In this document: positions 1-7,266 of the stretch, piece after piece
How the letters are laid out: every line of letters starts with the position of its first letter
Position numbering within the stretch: position 1 is the first letter of the stretch
Assembly (NCBI GenBank): GCA_016782825.1
Contig: JADHXT010000058.1
Location: forward strand, 1 to 13,381
DNA: 13,381 nt
Source: Candidatus Brocadiia bacterium
Lineage (GTDB): Bacteria; Planctomycetota; PUPC01; DSUN01
Reading direction: 5' to 3'
Notes under the pieces: model-generated
Told to the model about the DNA's origin: nothing
The model's input: only the letters and a program-made list of their open reading frames with translations
Databases searched by the model: none
Position numbers and translations under genes: made by a program

Positions 1-234
1 GTTGCCGTTGACGTGGAGATAGCCGAGCTGGTTGAACGAGTTGTGTGCGCCGTCGCTCATGGTGCCGTTGTGGCTGATGTCCCAGCGGAAGCCCATGCCA
101 TCCATCTTGTGGCGGAAGCTGGCCGGCACGAGCGCCCGAGCAGTGAGTCCTCGCGCCGTGGCGGGCAGCAGGGCCAGCGTGGCCAACGCCGCGAGGGCGG
201 CGATCCGGCTCCGGGGGTGGCGGGACACAGACAT
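1..234 (-). CDS. secreted protein of unknown function, N-terminal fragment (paralogue of the next gene)
   Basis: This is the first 78 codons of a gene that runs off the left edge of the window. The protein begins MSVSRHPRSR, followed by a hydrophobic stretch ending near residue 29 (ATLALLPATARG), which reads as a Sec signal peptide. The mature part carries LVPASF, then GFRWDISHNGTMSDG at about residues 48-62, then LHVNGN. The neighbouring upstream gene has the same order at the same distance from its start (LVPANF, GFRWDVQPNGTISDG, LTVNGS), so the two are paralogues in tandem. The ATG lies 43 bases after the neighbour's stop and is preceded by AGGAGGAAGGG, a good ribosome site, so the two genes are probably cotranscribed. 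I do not recognise the domain as a named family. The C-terminal architecture cannot be seen. Confidence 0.8.
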   Translation of the reverse strand, partial: MSVSRHPRSRIAALAALATLALLPATARGLTARALVPASFRHKMDGMGFRWDISHNGTMSDGAHNSFNQLGYLHVNGN

Positions 235-277
235 GGGATCCCTTCCTCCTGGTCTAGTGCAACTTGTGCGGCGGCTG

Positions 278-2437
278 TTACCTCCGCTTGGGCGGCGCCG
301 CGGCCGCCTCCTTCTTCAGGACGGCCAGTTCCTGGACCATGCGGTCGCGGTCGGCGATGAGGCGCGCCTTCACGCTGTCGGGCGCGCCGCTCGCCTCCAT
401 CTTCTTGAGGATCGCGTCGAAGCGCGCGAGGCGCTCGGTGAGCAGGCGGATGCGCGCGGCGCGCTCGGCCGCCGTCGTCGCGGGCGTCGCTGGCGCAGCT
501 TTGGGCGCCGGCCGGATGCGAGACGGACGAGGCGGAGCCGCCGTCGTGGGCTTCGGCTTGTCGGGCTTCTCGTCCTCCTCCGGCGCCTCGTCGTCCTCCG
601 CCTCTTCCTCCTTCACCTCCGGCTTGGGGGCGTAGAAGGCGACGATCTGCTCAGCCGGCACCCGGAGCACGTTCTTGCCGCACTTCACGGCGAGGAGGCG
701 TTCCTCGAGGGGGCCGGTGAGGGTGCCGCCGGCCATGAGCTCGAGGCTGAAGGTGGGCGCCGCGGGGCTCTCGTCGTCGGCGCGCTCCATCCGATGGATC
801 TGCGCGCTGTCCACCGGCGTCACGCCCGTGGCCGTCACCACGTGGATCTTGGCCGTGTCGATTGTGCCCACCAGCACGTGCTCGCCGGCGAGGGTGCAGT
901 GGGCCGCCTCGATGTCGGCCCCAGGGTCGTTGTCGTCGGGGTCGTCGGGCTCCTCGGCGTCGGGCTTCTTGTGGAAGATGCGCGTGAGGCCAGCCACCGC
1001 GTAGGGCGAGAGCTTGATCTCGCCAAATCGCAGGGTCCGAAGCGCGATCTCCTTGCCCCGCAGCACCACGGGGAAGCGGCTCAGGTTGGCCAGCAGGAGC
1101 CGCAGGCCTGGCTGCGGGTCCCGCGCGTAGGCGAGGCGCCGCACGCTGTCGAGCGGGATGGACAGGGGCCCCCACGCCGTGGCCGCGTCGAGCACGACGG
1201 GCTGCTCGGTACCCACGGCGAGGCGGTCGCCTTGGTGGGTCCGCACGTAGGCCGCGGTCGTCTCGCTCGCCTTGCCGTCCTCCTTGCTGCCGTGGAGGAA
1301 CAGCAGGTTGACCCGCGCCGGGTCGAGGGCGAGGGTCATGCCGGTCTGGGTCTCGAAGGTCAGATCCGTCGCCTGGAGGATGCCGGCCAGCACTTCGCCG
1401 TTGCGCAGGTGGAGGCGCATCGGGCGCCCCACTCCTGCGCCGCCGAAGAGCAGGGCCGTCTCTTTCAAGTCGATCTGGGTCTTGCCGTAGCGGGTCTCCA
1501 CCTCCAGGCTCTTGGCGGCCACCGTGCCCGTCAGGTGGGTGTCCTGATCGACGGACAGCACGTCGTCGGCGCCGCGCTCGACGCCGTAGCTCTCTGCCAG
1601 GTCGCTCACCGCCTGGATCAGTGCGCCCGCGGCAAACACCTCGCCGCCGCCCCCGCTCCCATGGAAGTTCACGAGGTTGCGGCGCAGCTCGGTCGGGATC
1701 TCGGGCTTCACCAGGCGGGTCCTGTAGATGGGCTTGAACATGTCGGCCGCGTTGGCCGGCGTCACGCCCCGACGCTGGGCCACCAGGTGGAAGATCGTGG
1801 CCTTGCCGCGGGGCCGCACCGTGACGCGGTAGGTGAAGGTGACCGTGCGGTTGTTCTGGATCGAGATGGCCGGCTTGAGCTTGCTGCGGTGGCTGGCGAG
1901 CAGGAAGAGCACGCAGGGGCGGCTGCCGCTGCTCACGGTGATGATCCCCGCGTCCGTCTTGCCCAGCACGCCGCCGGCGAAAGGCTTGCCGCTGCTCGAC
2001 AGGGCCATCTGGCTGTTGCCGCCGAGGTTGCTCGACAGCACGAGGGTGGCCTGCACCGCTTGGCTGGTGGGATTCTCGAGGGTCTCGAGGTAGCGCATGA
2101 AGCCGCGCTTGGCGTCGAGCAGCACGCGGCGGGTGACCTTGAGGGTCGAGACCTGGCCGGGGAACACGTACTCGCGGCCATCGGCCGTCATCATGGGGCG
2201 CCCGCGGGTGTTGAAGCGGGAGCCGTTGACGGTGAGGGTGAAGGCCGTGTCGAAGCAGTCGTTGGTGCCGTCGCTGATGGTGCCGTTGGGCTGCACGTCC
2301 CAGCGGAAGCCCATCGAGTCGTTCTTGTAGTTGAAGTTGGCCGGCACCAGCTTCGTCTGGCTCGCCGCGCCCGCGGCGCCGACGGCCAGCGCCAGCACGG
2401 CGATGAAGAGCCACGATGGTCTATGAGACAGAGGCAT
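278..2437 (-). CDS. secreted multi-repeat protein with GFRWD/NGTISDG module, acidic linker and coiled coil
   Basis: This is a 719-residue exported protein of unknown function. A signal peptide covers about residues 1-25 (hydrophobic core WLFIAVLALAVGAAGAA). Residues 28-235 form a beta-rich module starting LVPANF and GFRWDVQPNGTISDG; the same module opens the downstream gene. Residues 290-605 hold about six weakly similar 40-residue units of the form polar start, G-x-L/V-x-G, beta strands, then a hydrophobic P/D-x-x-R/Q-I/V close. They lie near 293-332, 339-382, 396-437, 445-487, 512-550 and 564-603 and resemble the small SH3- or Sm-like barrel repeats of planctomycete secreted proteins. A Glu/Asp/Pro/Lys-rich linker (606-650) leads to a helical, probably coiled-coil end (656-710) and a basic tail. 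The ATG has AGGA seven bases upstream. No catalytic motif is seen, so a structural or binding role at the surface is my guess. Confidence 0.85.
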   Translation of the reverse strand: MPLSHRPSWLFIAVLALAVGAAGAASQTKLVPANFNYKNDSMGFRWDVQPNGTISDGTNDCFDTAFTLTVNGSRFNTRGRPMMTADGREYVFPGQVSTLKVTRRVLLDAKRGFMRYLETLENPTSQAVQATLVLSSNLGGNSQMALSSSGKPFAGGVLGKTDAGIITVSSGSRPCVLFLLASHRSKLKPAISIQNNRTVTFTYRVTVRPRGKATIFHLVAQRRGVTPANAADMFKPIYRTRLVKPEIPTELRRNLVNFHGSGGGGEVFAAGALIQAVSDLAESYGVERGADDVLSVDQDTHLTGTVAAKSLEVETRYGKTQIDLKETALLFGGAGVGRPMRLHLRNGEVLAGILQATDLTFETQTGMTLALDPARVNLLFLHGSKEDGKASETTAAYVRTHQGDRLAVGTEQPVVLDAATAWGPLSIPLDSVRRLAYARDPQPGLRLLLANLSRFPVVLRGKEIALRTLRFGEIKLSPYAVAGLTRIFHKKPDAEEPDDPDDNDPGADIEAAHCTLAGEHVLVGTIDTAKIHVVTATGVTPVDSAQIHRMERADDESPAAPTFSLELMAGGTLTGPLEERLLAVKCGKNVLRVPAEQIVAFYAPKPEVKEEEAEDDEAPEEDEKPDKPKPTTAAPPRPSRIRPAPKAAPATPATTAAERAARIRLLTERLARFDAILKKMEASGAPDSVKARLIADRDRMVQELAVLKKEAAAAPPKRR

Positions 2438-2577
2438 TCGTCTGGTCCTAGCAGTCAGTTGTCGCGAGGGGAGCCCCCGTGGCCCATTGGTCCCTTTGTA
2501 CTAGGAACCGCCCGTTGATTCAAGCGCGCAAGGCCGTCTGGAAGTTCAACTCTGTAAAAGGTTTGTAACGCGCAGCA

Positions 2578-3843
2578 CTACCGCGGGAGCGTGGGCCCCC
2601 ACGTGCGGTTGTCGAAGTCGCCGCCCCGCACCTGCGCCCGCATCTTCTCGACGATGGGGCGGTACTGCGGCTTGAGGGCGATGGCCCGCCCAAACTTCGC
2701 GTCGGCCTCGGTCACCCGACGCATCCGCAGCAGCGTGATCCCCCAGTTGTACCAGGCCTCGGCGGAGCGCGGATCGTCCTTGACCACGCGCTCGAATTGC
2801 CTGCACGCCGAGCCGTGTTGCCCCAGGTTCGACAGCGCCACGGCGTAGGAGTACCGCGACCCCGTGTTGGTGGGATCGCACTGCACCGACCGCAGGTACA
2901 TGTCGGCGGCGAGGGCGAACTTCTTCATCCGCAGGAGGCACGTGCCCCAGTTGTGGTACGTCTCGCCGTTGCGGGGGGCCAGCTCCGATGCGCGGGCGAA
3001 GAGCCTGTGGGCTCGCTCGAGCTCGTCGGCCAGCGCCAGCTCATTGGCCGCCTGCGACAGGGCAAGGCCCGTCAACTCGAGGTGCGAGAGCAGCTTCGGC
3101 GGCTTCCCGCCGCGCGTGTGGTAGCGCTGCCGCAGGAAGGCGTCGCTCACCAGGATGCCGCCCATGGACGGCTCGATGTTGTAGTGCCGCGTGCCGTCGT
3201 CGTACCGCACGAACGCGTGCTTCGGCACGGAGACGCCGCACAGAGGCATCTTCAGCTCCCGCGACACCGCCAGGTAGAGGACCGAAAGCCCAAGGCAGTT
3301 GCCCTGTTTCTGGTCGAGGATGCCGTCGAGCGCGTGGGCCGACCGCCGGTAGCGCAGCCGCTCCTCGCGGAAGAGCACCCGGCTGATGGCCGCGAAGCGG
3401 GCCTGGGGCGAGGCCGACTTCCCCGCCGACTTCGTTACCCGCGCCGCGAGGGCGTCGATGCGCTTCCCGTAAGCCGCCACGTCGACCGCCGGGTTCATCT
3501 CCTTGGCGATCCGCAGCGCCTCCAGCGCCAGATCCACGTCGCCGTCCGACAGCGCCCGCACGTCCTTCGCGTCGATCCAGCCGTGCCGCAGGGTCCGGCC
3601 GCTGAACACCTGGATCTGGTAGGCTCCGTCCCTATGTTCTTTGACGCCAAACCGCCGTCCTCGTTCCACCTCCGCCACCACCACGCCCGCCAGCCGCACG
3701 GGGGCCTTCGCCGCCACCACCTCGAGCCCGACGCAGGGCTCGAGGAACTCGCTCTCTGCCCCCGCCGCCAGGGACGCCGCGCACAACACGCCCAGAGCGG
3801 CGGCCCCGCGCAGGCGATCTTCCCAACTCCAATGTCGGCTCAT
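2578..3843 (-). CDS. exported transglutaminase-like (SirB1-type) protein with TPR repeats
   Basis: This 421-residue protein has a hydrophobic N-terminal export signal (about 11-29). A small beta-rich segment follows (35-97, including RRFGVKEH and GWIDAKDV), reminiscent of an SH3-like domain. Residues 103-255 match the transglutaminase-like superfamily in its SirB1-like form: ILDQKQGNCLGLSVLY supplies the likely catalytic Cys183, PKHAFVRYDD supplies His209, and YNIEPSMGG (220-228) supplies the third polar residue. Residues about 264-400 hold three or four TPR units, with typical NGETYHNWGTCLLRMKKFALA and AEAWYNWGITLLRM segments. The catalytic triad appears intact, so peptidase or amidase activity on a peptide or peptidoglycan stem is possible but unproven; many SirB1-like proteins have no known reaction. 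No ribosome site precedes the ATG, and a -10-like TAGAAT sits only six bases upstream. The next gene on this strand starts 140 bases beyond its stop. Confidence 0.87.
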   Translation of the reverse strand: MSRHWSWEDRLRGAAALGVLCAASLAAGAESEFLEPCVGLEVVAAKAPVRLAGVVVAEVERGRRFGVKEHRDGAYQIQVFSGRTLRHGWIDAKDVRALSDGDVDLALEALRIAKEMNPAVDVAAYGKRIDALAARVTKSAGKSASPQARFAAISRVLFREERLRYRRSAHALDGILDQKQGNCLGLSVLYLAVSRELKMPLCGVSVPKHAFVRYDDGTRHYNIEPSMGGILVSDAFLRQRYHTRGGKPPKLLSHLELTGLALSQAANELALADELERAHRLFARASELAPRNGETYHNWGTCLLRMKKFALAADMYLRSVQCDPTNTGSRYSYAVALSNLGQHGSACRQFERVVKDDPRSAEAWYNWGITLLRMRRVTEADAKFGRAIALKPQYRPIVEKMRAQVRGGDFDNRTWGPTLPR

Positions 3844-3849
3844 AGACCG

Positions 3850-3855
3850 ATTCTA
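3850..3855 (-). promoter_or_regulatory. -10-like hexamer TAGAAT close to the start codon (possible leaderless start)
   Basis: Read on the minus strand, TAGAAT (one mismatch to TATAAT) is followed by six bases and then the ATG of the transglutaminase/TPR gene. If it is the -10 box, transcription would begin at or next to the A of the ATG, leaving no 5' leader. This fits the absence of a Shine-Dalgarno sequence. The -35 side is weak: the best candidate is TTGTCC at 15-base spacing. Confidence 0.4.
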
Positions 3856-3905
3856 GCACGTCCCTGGTCGGGACAAAAGGGGGGGGGCGCCTTCTTGCCT
3901 CCGGC

Positions 3906-3934
3906 TTGACACGGCGCGACGCGACGGGTATCAT
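3906..3934 (+). promoter_or_regulatory. sigma70-type promoter for the ykgJ-like/amidase/murI operon
   Basis: TTGACA (3906-3911) and TATCAT (3929-3934) are separated by exactly 17 bases. The -35 is perfect and the -10 has one mismatch. Transcription would start near 3941, giving a leader of about 47 bases before the ATG at 3988. This is the strongest plus-strand promoter I see in the window, and it lies back to back with the start of the minus-strand transglutaminase/TPR gene. Confidence 0.75.
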
Positions 3935-3987
3935 CGCGGGCGCTTCTCTGTCCACCCTCCCCGTACAAGCTCCAGGACCTCGTGGTC

Positions 3988-4416
3988 ATGGCCCAAGAGA
4001 ATCTGTGTACCCTGTGCGATGGGAAGTGCTGCCGCTACTTCGCCCTCGAGATCGATGAGCCGACGACGGAGCGCGACTTCGACGATATCCGGTGGTACCT
4101 CGCCCACGAGGACATCGTGGTGTTTGTGGAGGAGGGCGACTGGTACCTCGAGGTGCGCAACGTGTGCCGCCACCTCGATGAGCAGAACCGCTGCCGCATC
4201 TACGGCGACCGCCCCGCGTTGTGCCGCGACCACGCAACGGACAACTGCGAGGGACGGGACGACTGCGAGCTTGACCGCGAGCACGAGTTCAGGAGCGACG
4301 AGGAGATCGCGCAGTTTGCGGAGGAGCACCTCGCTCGCCTGAAGGCCATGAGCAAGAAGGAACGCAAGAAAGCGAAGAAGGGCAAGAAGGGGAGGAAGGG
4401 CAAGAAACGGGAGTAG
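3988..4416 (+). CDS. YkgJ-family cysteine-cluster protein (putative metal-chelating domain)
   Basis: This is a small 142-residue protein of the YkgJ/UPF0153 type, predicted to chelate zinc or iron through conserved cysteines. The N-terminal signature CTLCDGKCC (Cys7, 10, 14, 15) is followed by CRHLDEQNRCRIYGDRPALCR (Cys60, 69, 79), the usual C-x-L...C-x-I-Y-x-x-R-P-x-x-C order of the family, and two further cysteines (87, 93). The last 26 residues are almost purely Lys/Arg/Gly (from SKKERKKAKK on), an unusual basic tail probably added to the family core; it could bind nucleic acid or acidic polymers. I chose the ATG rather than a GTG two codons upstream because AGGA lies 10 bases before the ATG but only 4 before the GTG. 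It is first in an operon with an amidase (17-base gap) and murI. The cellular role of the family is not established. Confidence 0.88.
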   Translation: MAQENLCTLCDGKCCRYFALEIDEPTTERDFDDIRWYLAHEDIVVFVEEGDWYLEVRNVCRHLDEQNRCRIYGDRPALCRDHATDNCEGRDDCELDREHEFRSDEEIAQFAEEHLARLKAMSKKERKKAKKGKKGRKGKKRE

Positions 4417-4433
4417 GCAGGAGCCCCACTGGG

Positions 4434-5438
4434 ATGGCGTCGGTTCGGACTCGCTTCGTGTCGCTGGTTGTGTCGCTCGCCGCGGTGTCGGCGTGCGCTC
4501 GGCCAGAGAGCTCGCGGGTCGCGCTGCTCCATCCCGGGCTTGCGCCGCAGCCGAGCTCGAGCCGCTATGCCAACGTGCACGACATCGCGCGGCGCCTCCA
4601 GACCGATGTGGTGATCGATGAGACGACGGGCGTGCACCACGTGCGGCGCGGGAGTCGCCATGTCGCGGTGGCTCCGGGCGTCGCGGCCGTGCTGCTGGGC
4701 GATCGCGTGCGATCGCTCGATGAGGACGTGATCGTCCGCTACGGCCGCCCCTACGTCCCGGCGTCGGTGGCTGCCGAGATCGAGAGCTACCTGCGGCGGG
4801 GCAAGCCCTCGACGCGCGTCAAGCCCGCCAACGGCAGCAAAGTCACGCCGCCTGTGCAGGTGAAGGGGCCGCTCGGCCACATCTGCATCGACGCGGGGCA
4901 CGGCGGCAAGGACCCCGGCGCCGTCAGTCGGTGGGGGCTCCGCGAGAAGGACGTCGTGCTGCCGACGACGAAGTACCTGGCCGCCGAGTTGCGGGGGCTG
5001 GGCTACACCGTCACGATGACCCGCGACCGCGACGTGTTCCTCGAGCTGGACGATCGCCCCGCCGTCGCGCGCCGCGAGGGCGCCGGTGTGTTTGTGTCCG
5101 TCCACGCCAACGCGACGTCGAAGAGCTCGGTCCGGGGGATGGAGGTCTTCTACTGGGACGGACGGCTGAGCGGCATCGGGTCGTCGAAGACCCGACGCGA
5201 GAGCCAGAAGCTGGCCGGCCAGATCACCACGGCCTGCCAGCGCCAGGGGCTGACGGTGTACAGCACGCGGGGCGCGTCGTTCCGCGTGATCCGCATGGCC
5301 GGGATGCCCGCTGTGCTGGTCGAGACCGGGTTCCTGACCAACCGCGCCGACGAGCGCCTGCTGCGCACCGACGCTCACCGCCGCCACCTTGCCCGAGCCA
5401 TCGCGTCGGGCATCCACGCCTACTGCAAGAGCCAGTGA
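4434..5438 (+). CDS. N-acetylmuramoyl-L-alanine amidase (Amidase_3), putative lipoprotein
   Basis: This zinc amidase should cleave the bond between N-acetylmuramic acid and L-alanine in peptidoglycan, outside the cytoplasmic membrane. The 334-residue protein starts with a short hydrophobic segment ending in the lipobox-like VSAC (Cys21), so it may be lipid-anchored. Residues 44-122 resemble a copper-amine-oxidase-N/stalk-type wall-associated domain. The catalytic domain (147-331) has all expected motifs: IDAGHGGKDPGA (His156), REKD (Glu171), VSVHAN (His224) and the catalytic glutamate in LVETGFLTN (Glu297). Length and motif spacing are normal for an AmiC-like catalytic domain. The gene follows the YkgJ-like gene by 17 bases and its stop overlaps the murI start, so wall cleavage and D-glutamate supply are made from one transcript. 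Confidence 0.93.
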   Translation: MASVRTRFVSLVVSLAAVSACARPESSRVALLHPGLAPQPSSSRYANVHDIARRLQTDVVIDETTGVHHVRRGSRHVAVAPGVAAVLLGDRVRSLDEDVIVRYGRPYVPASVAAEIESYLRRGKPSTRVKPANGSKVTPPVQVKGPLGHICIDAGHGGKDPGAVSRWGLREKDVVLPTTKYLAAELRGLGYTVTMTRDRDVFLELDDRPAVARREGAGVFVSVHANATSKSSVRGMEVFYWDGRLSGIGSSKTRRESQKLAGQITTACQRQGLTVYSTRGASFRVIRMAGMPAVLVETGFLTNRADERLLRTDAHRRHLARAIASGIHAYCKSQ

Positions 5439-6298
5439 CCGAGCCAGCCCTCACCCCCGAAGCGACCCGCCCGGAGGCGGCGCGCCCCATCGCCATCTTC
5501 GACTCCGGCCTCGGGGGCCTGACGGTGATGCGCGAGGTGGCGCGCGCGTTGCCCCACGAGGATCTCATCTACTTCGGCGACACGGCCCGCGTGCCCTACG
5601 GCATCAAGTCGCCCCAGACGATCATCCACTTCTCCGAGGAGAACTGCCGCTTCCTGTGCGAGCGGGACCCCAAGCTGATCGTCGTGGCCTGCAACACCGC
5701 GTCGGCGGCGGCGCTGCCCCATCTGCGGGAGCATCTCGACGTGCCGGTGCTCGGCGTGGTGGCGCCGGGCGCCCGGGCGGCCGTGGCGGCGACGCGGAAT
5801 CGCCGCGTGGGCATCATCGGCACCGAGGCGACGATCAAGAGCCGCGCCTACATCGAGAGCATCCGCGCCGTCGACCCCACCATCTCGCTCATCAACCGCG
5901 CCTGTCCGCTCTTCGTGCCGCTGGTCGAGGAGGGTCGCACGTGCGACGACCCCGTGGTGCGGCTCGTCGCGAAGCAGTATCTGCGGCCCATCCGCGAGTT
6001 TGGCGCCGACACCCTCGTGCTCGGCTGCACCCATTATCCGCTGCTCAAGGCCGCGCTGCGGCAGCAGATGGGCCGCGCCGTGACCATCGTGGATTCGGCG
6101 GAGGAGACGGCGCGGGCGACGGCCGCGCTGCTCGACGAGATGCACCTCAGGCGGCGAGACGGCGAGACCCCGGCCTACCGCTACTTCGTGACGGATAACC
6201 CGGTGCGGTTTGCCTCGGTGGGATCGCGCATTATGCGGGACATCATCGAGAACGTGTCGCTGGTGGACCTCGACGCTATCGCTCGTCGTCCTTCGTGA
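5435..6298 (+). CDS. murI: glutamate racemase
   Basis: This cytoplasmic enzyme converts L-glutamate to D-glutamate for the peptidoglycan peptide stem. Its 287 residues contain the full family signature: IAIFDSGLGGLTV (21-31), YFGDTARVPYG (46-56), VVACNTASAAAL with catalytic Cys86, a GTEATI segment (129-134), PLFVPLVEEG (158-167) and LGCTHYPLL with catalytic Cys198. The start is a GTG whose last two bases lie inside the amidase stop codon (GTGA at 5435-5438), a four-base overlap typical of translational coupling. No in-frame ATG fits before the first motif. An Ala/Pro-rich extension of about 17 residues precedes the core. The 3' end overlaps the last codons of the convergent HEAT-repeat gene by 23 bases, leaving no room for an ordinary terminator between them. 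Confidence 0.96.
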   Translation: MTEPALTPEATRPEAARPIAIFDSGLGGLTVMREVARALPHEDLIYFGDTARVPYGIKSPQTIIHFSEENCRFLCERDPKLIVVACNTASAAALPHLREHLDVPVLGVVAPGARAAVAATRNRRVGIIGTEATIKSRAYIESIRAVDPTISLINRACPLFVPLVEEGRTCDDPVVRLVAKQYLRPIREFGADTLVLGCTHYPLLKAALRQQMGRAVTIVDSAEETARATAALLDEMHLRRRDGETPAYRYFVTDNPVRFASVGSRIMRDIIENVSLVDLDAIARRPS

Positions 6299-7115
6299 GC
6301 GCCTGTTCGAGCTTGTCGCCCTTGGAGGCGAGAAGCACGATCGACTTGCGAAGCTCGTCGACGTCGAGGGTCTTGCGGGGGTGGGTATTCACCATGACGA
6401 ACGTGGGCTGGCCGCCGCGGTCGCGGATGGCGATGGCGCCGAAGGACATGCGGAGGTTCTGGCGGAGCGCCCACTCGAAGTTCTTCTGCTGTGCCGGGCC
6501 GCACTCGGTGTAGACGACCACGAGGTCCTCGTCCTCGAAGTCCTGCGCCGTGAAGCTCACGGTCACCCGCTGGCGGCGGTTGCCCTCGAGAGGCACGGTG
6601 AGGACGTAGCCGCCCGAGTGCTGGCGCACGTCGATGTCGGCTCCCGCGGTGGCGGCCTTGATGATGGTCTCGTCGTCGAGGCCCTGAAGGGATGGCGCGG
6701 CAGGCCGCGGCGCGGAAGCGGCGGCTCGGGGCGCCGGCGAGGTCGCGGGCGGGGCCGCCTCGCGCACGGGAGTCGCTGCGGGCAGCGGGGCGCCGCCGCG
6801 GGACTGGAGCCAGGTGGCCCAGGCCCGTCGGTCGACGCCGATGGACTGGCCGGTGATCTGGCGGAGGGTGTCGGCGGCCTCCTTCTGTCGGGTGGGATCC
6901 TCGAGCGCGGCGACGAGCTGCTCCACCACGGCATCGCCGCCGAGCTGGGTCAGGACCTGCTGGGCCGACCACCGCACGTTCTCCATCGGATGGCCCAGGG
7001 CCTGGATCAGCTCGGGCACGGCGTCGTCGCCGAGCATCAAGAGCCCTTCCATCACCTGGCTTCGGGTGCGGAAACTGCGGAGCTGATCGACGAGCTGCCG
7101 TGCCCTCTCGCTCAT
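6276..7115 (-). CDS. HEAT-repeat protein with C-terminal YbjN/secretion-chaperone-like domain
   Basis: This 279-residue protein has no signal peptide and is probably cytoplasmic. Residues 1-105 form helical HEAT-like repeats (VPELIQALGHPMENVRWSA, VVEQLVAALEDP) closing with ITGQSIGVDRRAWATWLQSRG, a segment I associate with planctomycete HEAT proteins. An Ala/Pro-rich linker spans 109-143. Residues 148-279 make an alpha/beta domain (YVLTVPLEGNRRQRVTVSF, DLVVVYTECGP, NFEWALRQNLRMSFGAIAI, FVMVNTHPR) whose pattern resembles YbjN or type III secretion chaperone folds. That assignment is from pattern only. The ATG at 7115 is preceded by AAGGGG eight bases upstream and by a good promoter; an in-frame upstream ATG at 7163 would lie upstream of the predicted transcription start. 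The function is unknown; a protein-binding or adaptor role would fit. Confidence 0.85.
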   Translation of the reverse strand: MSERARQLVDQLRSFRTRSQVMEGLLMLGDDAVPELIQALGHPMENVRWSAQQVLTQLGGDAVVEQLVAALEDPTRQKEAADTLRQITGQSIGVDRRAWATWLQSRGGAPLPAATPVREAAPPATSPAPRAAASAPRPAAPSLQGLDDETIIKAATAGADIDVRQHSGGYVLTVPLEGNRRQRVTVSFTAQDFEDEDLVVVYTECGPAQQKNFEWALRQNLRMSFGAIAIRDRGGQPTFVMVNTHPRKTLDVDELRKSIVLLASKGDKLEQALTKDDER

Positions 7116-7153
7116 CGCGATCCCCTTTCGTATCGGTGTGCGTCGCCCGCGTG

Positions 7154-7182
7154 TTGATAGCACAAAGAGCGGGGCGAGTCAA
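7154..7182 (-). promoter_or_regulatory. sigma70-type promoter for the HEAT-repeat gene
   Basis: Read on the minus strand, TTGACT (7182-7177) and TATCAA (7159-7154) are separated by 17 bases. Transcription would start near 7147 and give a leader of about 32 bases with AAGGGG before the ATG at 7115. Each hexamer is close to consensus (5/6 and 4/6 matches). Confidence 0.65.
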
Positions 7183-7266
7183 GGCGCACACAGACCGAGG
7201 CATTTGCGATCTGGCTTGGCTCCGGTGTCGTGTCATGGTGCGACGGCGGTGCCAAAGTGGACGGTT

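Noticed and set aside
32..2518. Long plus-strand open frame of 828 codons opposite the tandem secreted genes
   Set aside because: It is a shadow of the minus-strand gene in GC-rich DNA: the composition is Arg/His/Gly/Ala-rich with no domain, while the minus strand has a signal peptide, ribosome site and ordered repeats.
2438..2577. Possible promoter for the tandem secreted genes (TTGAAT and TAGTAC)
   Set aside because: The spacing is only 14 bases and neither hexamer is close to consensus; read-through from the upstream gene is equally likely.
7239..7256. Third sigma54-like site on the minus strand (TGGCAC-N5-TCGC)
   Set aside because: The -12 element has TCGC instead of TTGC, it is over 120 bases from the gene, and a better sigma70-type promoter lies between it and the start codon.
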